Shown here in pieces: positions 27,095 through 35,034 of a stretch of 64,000 nt of DNA. This DNA comes from Saprospiraceae bacterium. GTDB lineage: Bacteria; Bacteroidota; Bacteroidia; Chitinophagales; Saprospiraceae. The first letter of the stretch is position 1, and each line of letters starts with the position of its first letter. The notes under the pieces were generated by a model. That model ran no database searches and had not been told where the DNA came from. It was given only the letters and a program-made list of their open reading frames with translations. Both the position numbers and the translations under genes were made by a program. Location: the NCBI GenBank assembly GCA_016710265.1, contig JADJJL010000006.1, positions 558,001 to 622,000 of the forward strand, read 5' to 3'.

Positions 27095-27460
27095 AAAGAG
27101 CCTTTCTAAACCAACTGCACCAAATAGGCAGATTTTGGTAATGAAATTTAATTGGTAAATATGAATGTCATTGATTTACAATTATCATACAGGGTAATGC
27201 CGTGTGCCTTATTTTGTCGTTACCCAGAAAACTCTCATTGAGCAAATTGGTTAATTTACTTTCGGAAAGTGACACTTTAGTAACGACAAAATCTAGCACC
27301 CAAAATCTGCCCCAAAGTGTTGGATTTTAGAATAGGGATTTGAAAGGGATTGCCGCTTAAAGAAGTTTCGCTTACGCGTTCCCTCACTTGTAGCAGTGTC
27401 CTGCTACACTAGGCCAGTAGCCTAGATCGTTCGGTCACCTTTTAGAAAGGCTGCGTTTTT
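27095..27460. repeat. Hairpin repeat element, copy A
   Basis: Non-coding repeat. Core 27127-27311 has outer inverted arms GGCAGATTTTGG (27127-27138) and CCAAAATCTGCC (27300-27311), and inner arms ATTTTGTCGTTAC (27211-27223) and GTAACGACAAAAT (27280-27292). The flank 27318-27460 is nearly identical to 29562-29707 downstream of the IS3 element. The lead-in 27098-27120 (gagcctttctaaacc) recurs at 29343, 50424 and 50529. Copy B at 29338-29707 shares the outer arms but has different, compensated inner arms. Confidence 0.85.
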
Positions 27461-27720
27461 GCTAGTCCGCTTTCAGCTTGCCCCTAAGCCTGCTTGGTGG
27501 GCGGCTCGTTCACTTAGAGCGCTGGCGCACTCTACCAAGCTTTCAGCTTTGATCGTTCAGTTGTTGGCGAAAAAAAGTAGGGCAAGAAAAACTCCCGGCC
27601 AGTCCTTTCGCTCACCCATTAGCGACTCGAAGTCTAAGCTAAAAAAACTCAAACTTTTGATGCTCAGACAGTTTTTAGCTCGGGCAACTTCTTCGCCTCA
27701 TGGGTGAATGAACGACCTAC
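27365..27720. repeat. Hairpin-chain repeat module (27 kb copy)
   Basis: A run of short hairpins joined by conserved connectors. It includes GTAGCA-gtgtcc-TGCTAC, TAGGC-cagta-GCCTA followed by gatcgttcggtcacc, then at 27515-27550 AGAGCGC-tg-GCGCACTCT and CAAGCTTTcAGCTTTG followed by gatcgttcag. After these come a gcgaaaaaaagtagggcaag tail and a GCTAAAAA...TTTTTAGC stem (27638-27682). Related modules occur at 29590-29735 and, partly inverted, at 50640-51150. The open frame over 27459-27707 is an artefact of the repeat. Confidence 0.75.
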
Positions 27721-27833
27721 GCTTAAGATTTAGTGAAGCAAGACATTGTGACTCGTCCTAAAATAAGTTTACAGGTTTAATTTAAATAAGTTTACAATTC
27801 CATTTTAGTCCTATATAGAGTTTACAGCTCTTT

Positions 27834-28762
27834 TTAGTCCTGAATTGGGTTTACAAAAGTAGTTTGTTTTGAATAATAATTCTTCCATAATTTATTTGTT
27901 TTAATTGGTTTATTCGATTGATGGATTTGATTAGGTGTCAAATTACCGATGCTCATGTGGGGTCTTTCTTCGTTGTAAAGACCAATTACATTTTCAAAAG
28001 CTCCCTTGCTTCTTTAATGTCTTCTATTTCATAAGTTTCTAAGTATTCCTCCTTTATGATACCATTTACTCGTTCCGCTATTGCGTTCTCCAAAGGATCT
28101 CCATTTTCAGTCATGCTAATTTGTATATTATTATCCTGAAGGAGCTTTACATAATTGTGGCTACAATATTGAATTCCTCTATCTGAATGATGTGTAAGTT
28201 GAAAATGGCTCTCTGGGCCCACCATAAGGCCAGAGAGAGCCATTTTCAAAGCATAGGTGCTTTCTACAGTTTCCAATGTTTGAGCAACATGATATCCTAC
28301 AATTTTATGAGAATATGCATCCGTAATAAGACTGATATATAGATGTTCCCCAGTACTTATCTTCCAGTAAGTTATATCACTGACCCATAATTGATTACAG
28401 GATGTTGGAACCAAGTTTTTTATTAGATTAGGATACTTTCTAAGCCAATGATAAGAATTAGTAGTTTGAATTCTGCGTTTACGTTTTCTTATCAACAGAT
28501 GATTGTCTGCCAGCATATTAAATAAAGCATCTCGACCCATTTTTATTTGATGTTCCAGTAAAAATGGTTGAATCATTTCATAGAGTTTTCTGGTCCCTAT
28601 TTTTCTATGCTTATTTCTAATGAATTTAATTTGTTTTATGATAATCTCTTCTTCCAAAGTACTTGAAATTCCTTCCCAATTGTTTTGATAATAAGCCTGT
28701 CTACTAATCCCAAACCATCCACATAGCTTGGCTAATCCTATGTGTCCAAAATTATTCTTCAT
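27834..28762 (-). pseudogene. IS3-family transposase OrfB (DDE integrase), frameshifted near the C-terminus
   Basis: The open frame runs from ATG 28762 to a stop at 27986 (258 residues). It contains an HTH_21-type N-terminus (KLCGWFGISRQAYYQ) and the rve core with D (VSDITYWK), D (HHSDRGIQY) and E (ENAIAERVNGIIKEEYL). After ELLK the frame breaks; adding one A to the A4 run at 27991-27994 (minus strand) restores ..IGLYNEERPHMSIGNLTP.. through to a stop at 27834, giving about 309 residues, normal for the family. Either inactivating or a homopolymer sequencing error. Expression as OrfAB would need a -1 shift at 28786-28792. Confidence 0.9.
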
Positions 28763-28767
28763 GGCTT

Positions 28768-29199
28768 CTATGGTTTGGTATTGAGCTTTTTTCTAATTGG
28801 AATTTTAAATTCCTTTTCGGCAATATCAACCATTGTTGAAAAAGCAATCGCTTTAAGTTCTGCATCTTTTAATTGTCTTTCCAATTCTACAATTCTCTTT
28901 TTCAATTGAAGATTTTCAAATAATTGCTCATCTACTAAATCAGAACTATCCACTTTTTTCCTTTTATGTGGCATATCATGTAAATTTGATACAATATTAG
29001 GCCTTTTGGTTCTATTTCCTGTATTGTAACCCAATTGTCTCATCCACTTTAATAAGTTACCATGCTCTTGTTTTTGGCCTGTGTACTTCTCCCAAATCTC
29101 AGCTTTTGTACATTGTCTAGAAATATACTCCTGGATGATTTTGTGTCTTTCTTCAATACTGTAGTACCTACCTGACTTATGATTGTTTTTTCTGTCCAT
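28768..29199 (-). CDS. IS3-family OrfA, DNA-binding transposase subunit
   Basis: 143 residues. An N-terminal helix-turn-helix (YSIEERHKIIQEYISRQCTKAEIWEKYTG) is followed by a basic linker and a leucine-zipper-like coiled coil (ENLQLKKRIVELERQLKDAELKA) used for OrfA-OrfAB multimerisation. It ends 5 bp upstream of the OrfB ATG. The A6G slippery heptamer lies six codons before its stop in the correct phase (aga-AAA-AAG). Confidence 0.9.
   Translation of the reverse strand: MDRKNNHKSGRYYSIEERHKIIQEYISRQCTKAEIWEKYTGQKQEHGNLLKWMRQLGYNTGNRTKRPNIVSNLHDMPHKRKKVDSSDLVDEQLFENLQLKKRIVELERQLKDAELKAIAFSTMVDIAEKEFKIPIRKKLNTKP
28786..28792 (-). promoter_or_regulatory. A6G programmed -1 frameshift site of IS3 orfAB
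   Basis: On the minus strand the sequence is A AAA AAG in the orfA frame. Slipping back one base continues as KKAQYQTIEAMKNNFG, which runs into OrfB without a stop. This is the classic IS3-family signal for making the OrfAB transposase. Confidence 0.85.
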
Positions 29200-29337
29200 T
29201 TTTTACTTTTTAGTGTAAACCTATTTCAGGACAAGACATTGCTTCAAGTGAATGAACCGTAATGGAAGCTGCAAAGCCCTAGGCCGGCTCTTGAATCCAG
29301 CTTTTCATATAGCAGTAACTTTTGAATTTAACGAAAA

Positions 29338-29735
29338 TAAAGGAGCCTTTCTAAACCAGCGGCCCCAAATAGGCAGATTTTGGTGGTACAAAATGTTAGA
29401 AAGATTGCGAGTTTCTTCATTATGAAATATAATTGAAAGCACTAATGCGCCTTATTTTATCGCTTCAGAGATAATATAAATACTTGCACCGATTTAAATT
29501 TACAACTTCAAAATAGAATGTTGAAGCGATAAAATCCAGCGTCCAAAATCTGCCCAACAGTGTTGGATTTTAGAATTGGGATTTGAAAGGGATAGCCGCT
29601 TAAAGAAGTTTCGCTTACGCGTTCCCTCACTTGTAGCAGTGTCCTGCGACACTAGGCCAGTAGCCTAGATCGTTCGGTCACCTTTTAGAAAGGCTGCGTT
29701 TTTGCTACTTTTTGCGCGACAAAAAGTAGGACAAG
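29338..29735. repeat. Hairpin repeat element, copy B, with hairpin-chain tail
   Basis: Second copy of the element at 27095. Outer arms GGCAGATTTTGG (29372-29383) and CCAAAATCTGCC (29543-29554) are identical to copy A. Inner arms are ATTTTATCGCTTCA (29454-29467) and TGAAGCGATAAAAT (29522-29535): different bases, still fully complementary. The stretch 29562-29707 matches 27318-27460 almost base for base, including the GTAGCA hairpin and the gatcgttcggtcacc connector, then a gcgacaaaaagtaggacaag tail. No gene. Confidence 0.85.
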
Positions 29736-30066
29736 AGGAAGTTGAGAAATATCTTGACTGTGATAACTATTGTAAAGGCCTATAAATTATGGCGCTGCTG
29801 TTATCCTATTTCCTGCAATATTTTTAGAGACCTTCAAAAAAATTTTAAAAAAAAACAAAACAATTTCAAAACTTCACCACAAATACATTATAATATTCCA
29901 AAATACATAGTAATAACTCTCCCAACCCCTTATCTAAAAACACTAAAAAAACCATCTTTCCAAACAGAATAAAATATTAAAAATTCATTAATTATGCAAA
30001 TATTTTTAAAATATTTGTACAATTATTCCCTCAAACCATTAAATTTACGCCATACGATCAACCCCA
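29736..30066. other. AT-rich gap upstream of the NusG paralog
   Basis: About 330 bp, very A-rich toward 29830-29960. A short open frame (29742-29972) looks like random Lys/Asn/Pro-rich translation and is not called. Near 30014-30052 a weak TTTG ... TAAATTTA pair could serve as promoter for the next gene. Confidence 0.5.
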
Positions 30067-30600
30067 ATGTTACCTACAACTGCGGACCCTGAAATCTACC
30101 ATTGGCATATATTGCGTGTTTTGCCCCGGCAAGATGCCAAAACCTCTAAATATTTGAGCAAAATTGGTTTGGAGCATTATACGCCTTGCAAGAAGGGCTT
30201 TTTTGAGGAGAAAGGTGTAGGGAAGGAAGGTATGCGACATGTGCTCAGCCCTTATCTATTTGTCAAATGCAGGGCAGTGCAGAGGAAGTTGGTGTTTTAT
30301 GGAGGGTCGGTGATTGATTTTTTGAAAGAGAAGGGTCAGCCTGTCCATGTCAGTCCTTTTGAGATCGATCGATTGCGGAAGATTTTTGAGGAGCATATGG
30401 AAGCAGATTGGAGTGGGGGACCTGTGAAGGTCGGTGATGCCGTCGAGATCAGTCAGGGATTCCTTAAGGGTATTCGTGGATTGGCGGTGGAAGATCATGG
30501 GAAGTGGCATATGTATGTGTTGATAGAAGCTTTGGGCCGATTTGTAAGATTCAGCATCGCCCGAAAACAACTGCGAAGACTTGATCCTCATAAGGCTTGA
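30067..30600 (+). CDS. Specialised NusG paralog (UpxY/RfaH-like antitermination factor), orphan
   Basis: 177 residues. The NGN domain is clear (YHWHILRVLPRQDAKTSKYLSKIGLEHYTP, then VLSPYLFVKC), followed by a C-terminal KOW-type domain (VKVGDAVEISQGFLKGIRGLAVEDHGKWHMYVLIEALGRFVRFSI). Bacteroidota use such paralogs (UpxY, LoaP-like) to promote read-through of long polysaccharide or secondary-metabolite operons that usually start right after the gene. Here no glycan operon follows; instead there is a non-coding repeat and then an 11.7-kb TetR operon. Confidence 0.88.
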   Translation: MLPTTADPEIYHWHILRVLPRQDAKTSKYLSKIGLEHYTPCKKGFFEEKGVGKEGMRHVLSPYLFVKCRAVQRKLVFYGGSVIDFLKEKGQPVHVSPFEIDRLRKIFEEHMEADWSGGPVKVGDAVEISQGFLKGIRGLAVEDHGKWHMYVLIEALGRFVRFSIARKQLRRLDPHKA

Positions 30601-31185
30601 GTCACCGTAATATTGAGTATAAATAATTAATAATCAGTTCGCTATGGAATTTTGACTGTGACTGATGAGGGCGAAGCCGTGCTGGGAGGGAGGAAAAATG
30701 AATACCAAGGAAAAGAATTTATAATTAAAAATAAACGAAACCCAGTATCGCTTATACACCAACTGTTTGATGTATAAGCGAAGTTTTATAGCGTGTATAA
30801 GGAAGTTATAAGCAAGCCTAAAGGACAACAGTGCAACCATCGGGCGGACACCAAAACGACCAGACTTTTGACTTCCAAACTAACTTTCGGGCGCCAAAAA
30901 CTCGCTTGACAATTCCGCTGTAACTCGACACCGACCTGACCAGTTTTCCGACACTCTATCCAACACAAGGTTTTAAAAATTTTCCCACCGCACATTTTAA
31001 AAAATAATTTTAGCCTGCCCACATTGGCACATTTGGGGTTTGCCCCTTCACAGAACCCGACACACGGGCAAACCCCAAAAGAGCCAATTCCCCTCCGCAC
31101 CAGATGATTTTTAGTACATTTTGAAATCTCCTTAAAAGACAAACATGACAAATATCATATCCTTGTGTAACATTCATCACATTAA
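30601..31185. repeat. Non-coding boundary repeat, left copy
   Basis: A gene-free stretch with ordered elements: hairpin CGCTTATACA/TGTATAAGCG (30749-30758, 30771-30780); GTTATAAGC (30805-30813); a GC-richer spacer; the blocks AGGTTTTAAAAATTTT (30968-30983) and ATTTTAAAAAATAATTTT (30994-31011); and a 14-bp perfect stem TTTGGGGTTTGCCC (31032-31045) with GGGCAAACCCCAAA (31066-31079). The same elements in opposite orientation lie at 42957-43210. Open frames on either strand here read as Cys/Thr-rich nonsense. Confidence 0.7.
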
Positions 31186-31228
31186 TAAGTGAATGGCTAA
31201 CTTATCTTTGTGAGCGAATATTCACTTA
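31186..31228 (+). promoter_or_regulatory. Promoter with overlapping inverted-repeat operator, probably for TetR
   Basis: A -7 box TATCTTTG (31203-31210) fits the Bacteroidota TAnnTTTG consensus. Around it are TAAGTGAAT (31186-31194) and its exact inverse ATTCACTTA (31220-31228); the latter also forms an imperfect 18-bp palindrome with TGAGCGAAT (31211-31219). A repressor bound here would block initiation. The second gene downstream encodes a TetR protein, the natural candidate. Confidence 0.65.
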
Positions 31229-31247
31229 CATAATAAATACAAGCAAA

Positions 31248-31655
31248 ATGAACGGCAAAAACAACATCGCAATAGGCTTCCTGACAATGGGGCTTTTTAT
31301 GGCTTACGGCTTTCTACTGATCTATCTCCGTGACTTTGCTCAGGGAAAGGAAGAATGGGTAAACTCATACAGCATCGGAAAACATTTTGAAAGCAGACTG
31401 GCTCACGTTCACGGAAACTTGTTTGCCTTTCTAAACATCCTAATTGGTTATTTGCTTCTACATTTCAGAGACAAACTTCAAAACGTGAAAGCCATTTCTT
31501 GGTTGGCACTTACAGGCTTATTAATGCCAATAGGAATATTAACAGAGGTGTATTTTGGTTTACCTCCTGCTTTAGTATTAATTGGAGCAATTGCAATGAC
31601 AGCTTCTGTGATTTGGTTAGGAGTTGCCTTTTTGAAAATGAAAACTATAAACTAA
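31248..31655 (+). CDS. Four-helix membrane protein, first gene of the TetR operon
   Basis: 135 residues, four predicted helices (about 8-28, 54-73, 82-102, 106-127). A His/Arg-containing loop ESRLAHVHGNLFAFLNILIGYLLL precedes helix 2; two histidines near a membrane interface could bind heme or metal, but this is speculative. It begins 20 bp after the candidate operator and ends 6 bp before tetR. No family recognised. Confidence 0.7.
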   Translation: MNGKNNIAIGFLTMGLFMAYGFLLIYLRDFAQGKEEWVNSYSIGKHFESRLAHVHGNLFAFLNILIGYLLLHFRDKLQNVKAISWLALTGLLMPIGILTEVYFGLPPALVLIGAIAMTASVIWLGVAFLKMKTIN

Positions 31656-31661
31656 AAATAT

Positions 31662-32252
31662 ATGACAACGGCAATTTCAGACAGACAACTTGAAATTATA
31701 GAAGCAGCAGGTAAAATACTTACTGCTTCGGGAGTAAGTGGTTTAACAATTAAGAACCTTGCTAAGGAAATGAAGTTTTCTGAAAGTGCCATTTACAGGC
31801 ACTTTACAAGTAAAGAAGAAATAATTATTTCCTTACTTGAATATCTTGCTAAGAGTATGGATGAACGCTATACTAATGCAATTTCCAGCGATCAATCACC
31901 CGAAGAAAAATTCATAACGCTGTTTCAAAATCAATTTTCATTCTTCAAACAGAACCCGCACTTTGTAGTAGCGGTATTTTCTGACGGACTGATGGAAGAA
32001 AGTCAACGCATAAACGAAACTATATTGAAAATTATGGGTGTAAAAATGAAACACTTGATGCCTATTATTTTGGAGGGACAACAAAAGAAAGTTTTTACAA
32101 ATGCAATAACATCCGATGAATTAATGCATATCGTGATGGGAACTTTCCGACTACAAATGTTTAAATGGAGAGTTGCAAACTTTCAATTTGACATTAGTAG
32201 AAACGGAGACAATATCATACAATCGGTTTTAACATTGATAAAAAATAAATAG
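31662..32252 (+). CDS. TetR/AcrR-family transcriptional regulator
   Basis: 196 residues with an N-terminal TetR helix-turn-helix (ILTASGVSGLTIKNLAKEMKFSESAIYRHFTSKEEII) and a helical ligand-binding C-terminus (TetR_C-like). It is the second gene of the operon and probably represses its own promoter at 31186-31228. The ligand is unknown. The cargo genes suggest sulfide, persulfide, peroxide or a toxic small molecule (inference). Its stop is followed directly by the next start. Confidence 0.9.
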   Translation: MTTAISDRQLEIIEAAGKILTASGVSGLTIKNLAKEMKFSESAIYRHFTSKEEIIISLLEYLAKSMDERYTNAISSDQSPEEKFITLFQNQFSFFKQNPHFVVAVFSDGLMEESQRINETILKIMGVKMKHLMPIILEGQQKKVFTNAITSDELMHIVMGTFRLQMFKWRVANFQFDISRNGDNIIQSVLTLIKNK

Positions 32253-33872
32253 ATGATGATGAGAATTAAAATTTTAGCAATACTATTATTTGCTTTCACC
32301 GCCAAAAGCAATGCTCAAACAGCACTATTTCAAATTGCTATTGAGCCAATGAACATTAGTGGTTTAGGTGGACTACAAGCATTTGCCTGGGGTCAACACA
32401 ATGGTAAATGGTTAATCATTGGCGGAAGATTAGATGGTTTGCACCGCAGACAACCCTTTGCTGCTTTTGATATAGCGGGACACAACAATCAGTTAATAGT
32501 TGTTGACCCAGTTGCTCAACAAAAATGGTCAGCTCCATTATCATCACTTCCAATTGGTTTGCAAGAACAATTAAGTTCAACCAATATGGAATTTTTTCAG
32601 GAGGGAGATTATTTATACTTGGCAGGAGGCTATGGTTACAGCAACACTTCTGCTGACCATATTACATACCCAAATCTTAGTGCAGTTAAAGTTCCTGATG
32701 TTATAAATGCAGTTATCAACAGTACATCTTTTACATCAAATTTTAGGCAGATAACAGATACAATGTTTGCCGTTACTGGTGGATATCTCAATAAAATCAA
32801 CAACACTTTTTATCTGACAGGTGGTCAAAAATTTATTGGAAGATATAATCCTATGGGACCGACTCATGGTCCCGGTTTTATTCAGGAATATATAAACGCT
32901 AGCAGAAAATTCACAATTTCAGATAACGGTGTAACACTTTCTATTACCCATTTATCTGCTATAAATGATGCTACAAATCTTCACAGAAGAGACTACAATG
33001 TAGTGCCACAAATTATGCCTAACGGACAAGAAGGATTAACTGCATTTTCGGGAGTATTTCAAGTGGGTGTTGATTTACCTTTTTTAAATTGTGTAAACAT
33101 AGACAGCACAGGGCATAAGGTTAATAATACTTTTGCTCAATATTACAATCACTACCACTGTGCTCATATTCCATTGTTTAGTTCAGCTAATAATGAAATG
33201 CACACAGTGTTTTTTGGTGGTATTGCTCAATATTATGACAGTTTAGGAATATTGGTTCAAGACAACAATGTTCCATTTGTAAAAACCATTGCACGTGTTA
33301 CAAGAGATGCAAGTGGCACAATGGCTGAATATAAATTACCTATTGCAATGCCTACTTTACTCGGTGCAGGTTCTGAATTTATTCCCATAGAAACAGTTCC
33401 ACATTACAGCAATGAAGTTTTTAAATTGGATGATTTTACAGCTGACACAACTTTGGTAGGTTATATCTATGGTGGTATAAGCAGCACAGTAGCAAATATT
33501 TTTTTCACAAATACTGGCACACAAAGCATTGCAAGTAGTCAAATATTTAAAGTATCTGTGATAAAAAATTCAACTGTTGGTATTCACGCGTTGAACACTC
33601 AAAGCATTGGAACATTGCAAATGCAAGTATTTCCAAATCCTAACAATGGTAATTTCATTGTGAAATTTAATCTTAGGAATAATGGCGAAGTAAAACTAAC
33701 TATTAACGATGCCAACGGGAAATTAATTGAGAATATGGTTCTTAAAAACTTACAAGAAGGAGAAAACACCTACTCTAAAAGAATTAAAAACCTTATCAAT
33801 GGTGGGATTTATTACATCACTATTGAAACCACTTATGAAAAAGCAACTCAAAAAATAATTGTAGAACCATAA
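32253..33872 (+). CDS. Secreted protein with kelch-like repeats and T9SS type A sorting domain
   Basis: 539 residues. Signal peptide 1-21 (ending SNAQ). The body has kelch-like blades (GKWLIIGGRLDGLH, DYLYLAGGYGYSN, NTFYLTGGQKFIGRYNP, TVFFGGIAQYYD). The last 75 residues are a Por secretion system C-terminal sorting domain (VFPNPNNGNFIVKFNL, LTINDANGKLIENM, GIYYITIET..). This marks it for export by the type IX system and surface attachment. Translation is immediately coupled to tetR (no gap). Confidence 0.85.
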   Translation: MMMRIKILAILLFAFTAKSNAQTALFQIAIEPMNISGLGGLQAFAWGQHNGKWLIIGGRLDGLHRRQPFAAFDIAGHNNQLIVVDPVAQQKWSAPLSSLPIGLQEQLSSTNMEFFQEGDYLYLAGGYGYSNTSADHITYPNLSAVKVPDVINAVINSTSFTSNFRQITDTMFAVTGGYLNKINNTFYLTGGQKFIGRYNPMGPTHGPGFIQEYINASRKFTISDNGVTLSITHLSAINDATNLHRRDYNVVPQIMPNGQEGLTAFSGVFQVGVDLPFLNCVNIDSTGHKVNNTFAQYYNHYHCAHIPLFSSANNEMHTVFFGGIAQYYDSLGILVQDNNVPFVKTIARVTRDASGTMAEYKLPIAMPTLLGAGSEFIPIETVPHYSNEVFKLDDFTADTTLVGYIYGGISSTVANIFFTNTGTQSIASSQIFKVSVIKNSTVGIHALNTQSIGTLQMQVFPNPNNGNFIVKFNLRNNGEVKLTINDANGKLIENMVLKNLQEGENTYSKRIKNLINGGIYYITIETTYEKATQKIIVEP

Positions 33873-33903
33873 AATCAATTAACAATTTAAACCAAATAAT
33901 AAA

Positions 33904-34602
33904 ATGGAAAATATAGAAGAAATAATGGCAATGCCACGCATCGGTGACAAAGCTCCGGAATTTAAAGCAATAACTACTCAAGGGGAAATTAATTTCCCTG
34001 CTGATTACAATGGTAAATGGGTGATTCTCTTTAGTCATCCTGCTGACTTTACTCCGGTTTGCACTTCTGAGTTTATGACTTTTGCAAAAATGGAGCCCGA
34101 ATTTAATGCCTTGAATTGTCAATTAGTAGGTTTATCGATTGACGGTTTGTACAGTCACATCGCATGGCTTAGAACTATCAAGGAGAAGATTGAATTTAAA
34201 GGAATGAAAAATATTGAAGTGAAATTTCCTTTGATCGAAGACATCACCATGAATGTTGCGAAAAAATACGGCATGATTCAGCCCGGTGAAAGCTCAACTA
34301 AAGCAGTTAGAGCCGTTTTCTTTATTGACCCTAAAGGAATGATCCGTGCAATTATTTACTACCCACTTTCCATGGGTAGAAATTTTGATGAGTTAAAAAG
34401 GGCATTGATTGCAATGCAGACTGCCGACACTTTTAGTATTGCAACTCCAGCAGACTGGCAACCAGGTGATGATGTAATTGTTCCAACAGCGGGTTCTTGC
34501 GGTGTTGCGAAAGAAAGAATGCAAAGTACTGAAGAGATGACTTGTTCTGATTGGTTTTTCTGCACCAAGCCACTTCCAATAGAAAAAGTTAAAATACAAT
34601 AA
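33904..34602 (+). CDS. Peroxiredoxin, Prx6 subfamily with archaeal-type C-terminal cysteines
   Basis: 232 residues. Thioredoxin-fold peroxiredoxin with peroxidatic Cys in HPADFTPVCTSEF. The C-terminus carries TCSDWFFCTKPL, a Cys-x-x-Asp-Trp-x-x-Cys arrangement like that of archaeal Prx6 enzymes, where the paired cysteines act in resolving the sulfenic acid. Reduces H2O2 and organic hydroperoxides. A second, shorter Prx6 protein at 49591 lacks the motif. Lies 31 bp after the T9SS protein gene and one base before the next. Confidence 0.92.
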   Translation: MENIEEIMAMPRIGDKAPEFKAITTQGEINFPADYNGKWVILFSHPADFTPVCTSEFMTFAKMEPEFNALNCQLVGLSIDGLYSHIAWLRTIKEKIEFKGMKNIEVKFPLIEDITMNVAKKYGMIQPGESSTKAVRAVFFIDPKGMIRAIIYYPLSMGRNFDELKRALIAMQTADTFSIATPADWQPGDDVIVPTAGSCGVAKERMQSTEEMTCSDWFFCTKPLPIEKVKIQ

Positions 34603-34603
34603 A

Positions 34604-34993
34604 ATGAAAAAATACATCCAATTCCTATTACCTATAATCTTAGCTGGATTTGGCTTGCTTACTCTGTTTCTAAGCACCTCTGTAATATTTGATTTGTTTG
34701 GTATCCGAGCCAAAGAAGGCAATTATGTTTTGTTTGTAGTTTGGTCTAATTTCATTAGCAGTATTCTATATCTTTTTGCCGCTTATGGGTTTATTAAAAG
34801 TAAAAAATGGACAACTACACTTTTAGGAATTTCAACACTCATACTTGTAGCTGCTTTTATCGGACTAAAAATCTACATCAGGTCAGGCGGTGGTTATGAA
34901 ATAAAAACCATCGGTGCAATGATTTTTAGAATTTCAGTAACGTTTGTATTTGCCATCATTGCTTATTTCGCAATAACAAAAAAGAAAGTATGA
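34604..34993 (+). CDS. Four-helix membrane protein of unknown function
   Basis: 129 residues, four predicted helices (about 6-26, 43-63, 70-88, 103-124), almost no loops. It starts one base after the peroxiredoxin gene. Its stop TGA overlaps an ATG (34990), but the better start of the next gene is 35035. No family recognised. Confidence 0.75.
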   Translation: MKKYIQFLLPIILAGFGLLTLFLSTSVIFDLFGIRAKEGNYVLFVVWSNFISSILYLFAAYGFIKSKKWTTTLLGISTLILVAAFIGLKIYIRSGGGYEIKTIGAMIFRISVTFVFAIIAYFAITKKKV

Positions 34994-35034
34994 AATACGA
35001 AGTATTCACGAATACCAAAATAAAAAAAACCTTT

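Larger units (their letters stand above)
27749..29238 (-). mobile_element. IS3-family insertion sequence, complete ends, 3-bp target duplication
   Basis: About 1.49 kb, transcribed on the minus strand. Imperfect terminal inverted repeats of about 25 bp begin TGACTCGTCCTAAAATAAG at 27749 and, read inward from the right end at 29238, TGTCTTGTCCTGAAATAGG; both continue GTTTACA. The termini are TG...CA as usual for IS3. The trinucleotide TTG flanks both sides (27746-27748 and 29239-29241), matching a 3-bp duplication. It contains orfA, an A6G slippery site and orfB. orfB carries a one-base frameshift near its end, so the copy may be inactive. Confidence 0.92.

Noticed and set aside
27459..27707. 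82-codon open frame
   Set aside because: It is the translation of hairpin-chain repeats; composition is Ala/Lys/Arg/Ser-rich and the same frame is broken in the related copies.
27095..29707. Composite transposon with the flanking 130-bp direct repeats as its ends
   Set aside because: The IS3 element has its own terminal repeats and 3-bp duplication; the flanking repeats belong to the dispersed hairpin family and are not next to the IS ends.
29742..29972. 76-codon open frame
   Set aside because: Low-complexity Lys/Asn/Pro translation of AT-rich DNA with no family resemblance.
30749..30830. Integron attC site
   Set aside because: GTTATAAGC does not fit the GTTRRRY core and no integron integrase is present; treated as a separate unexplained repeat.
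30786..31151. 121-codon minus-strand open frame
   Set aside because: Covers the structured left boundary repeat; Cys-rich nonsense translation without conservation signs.
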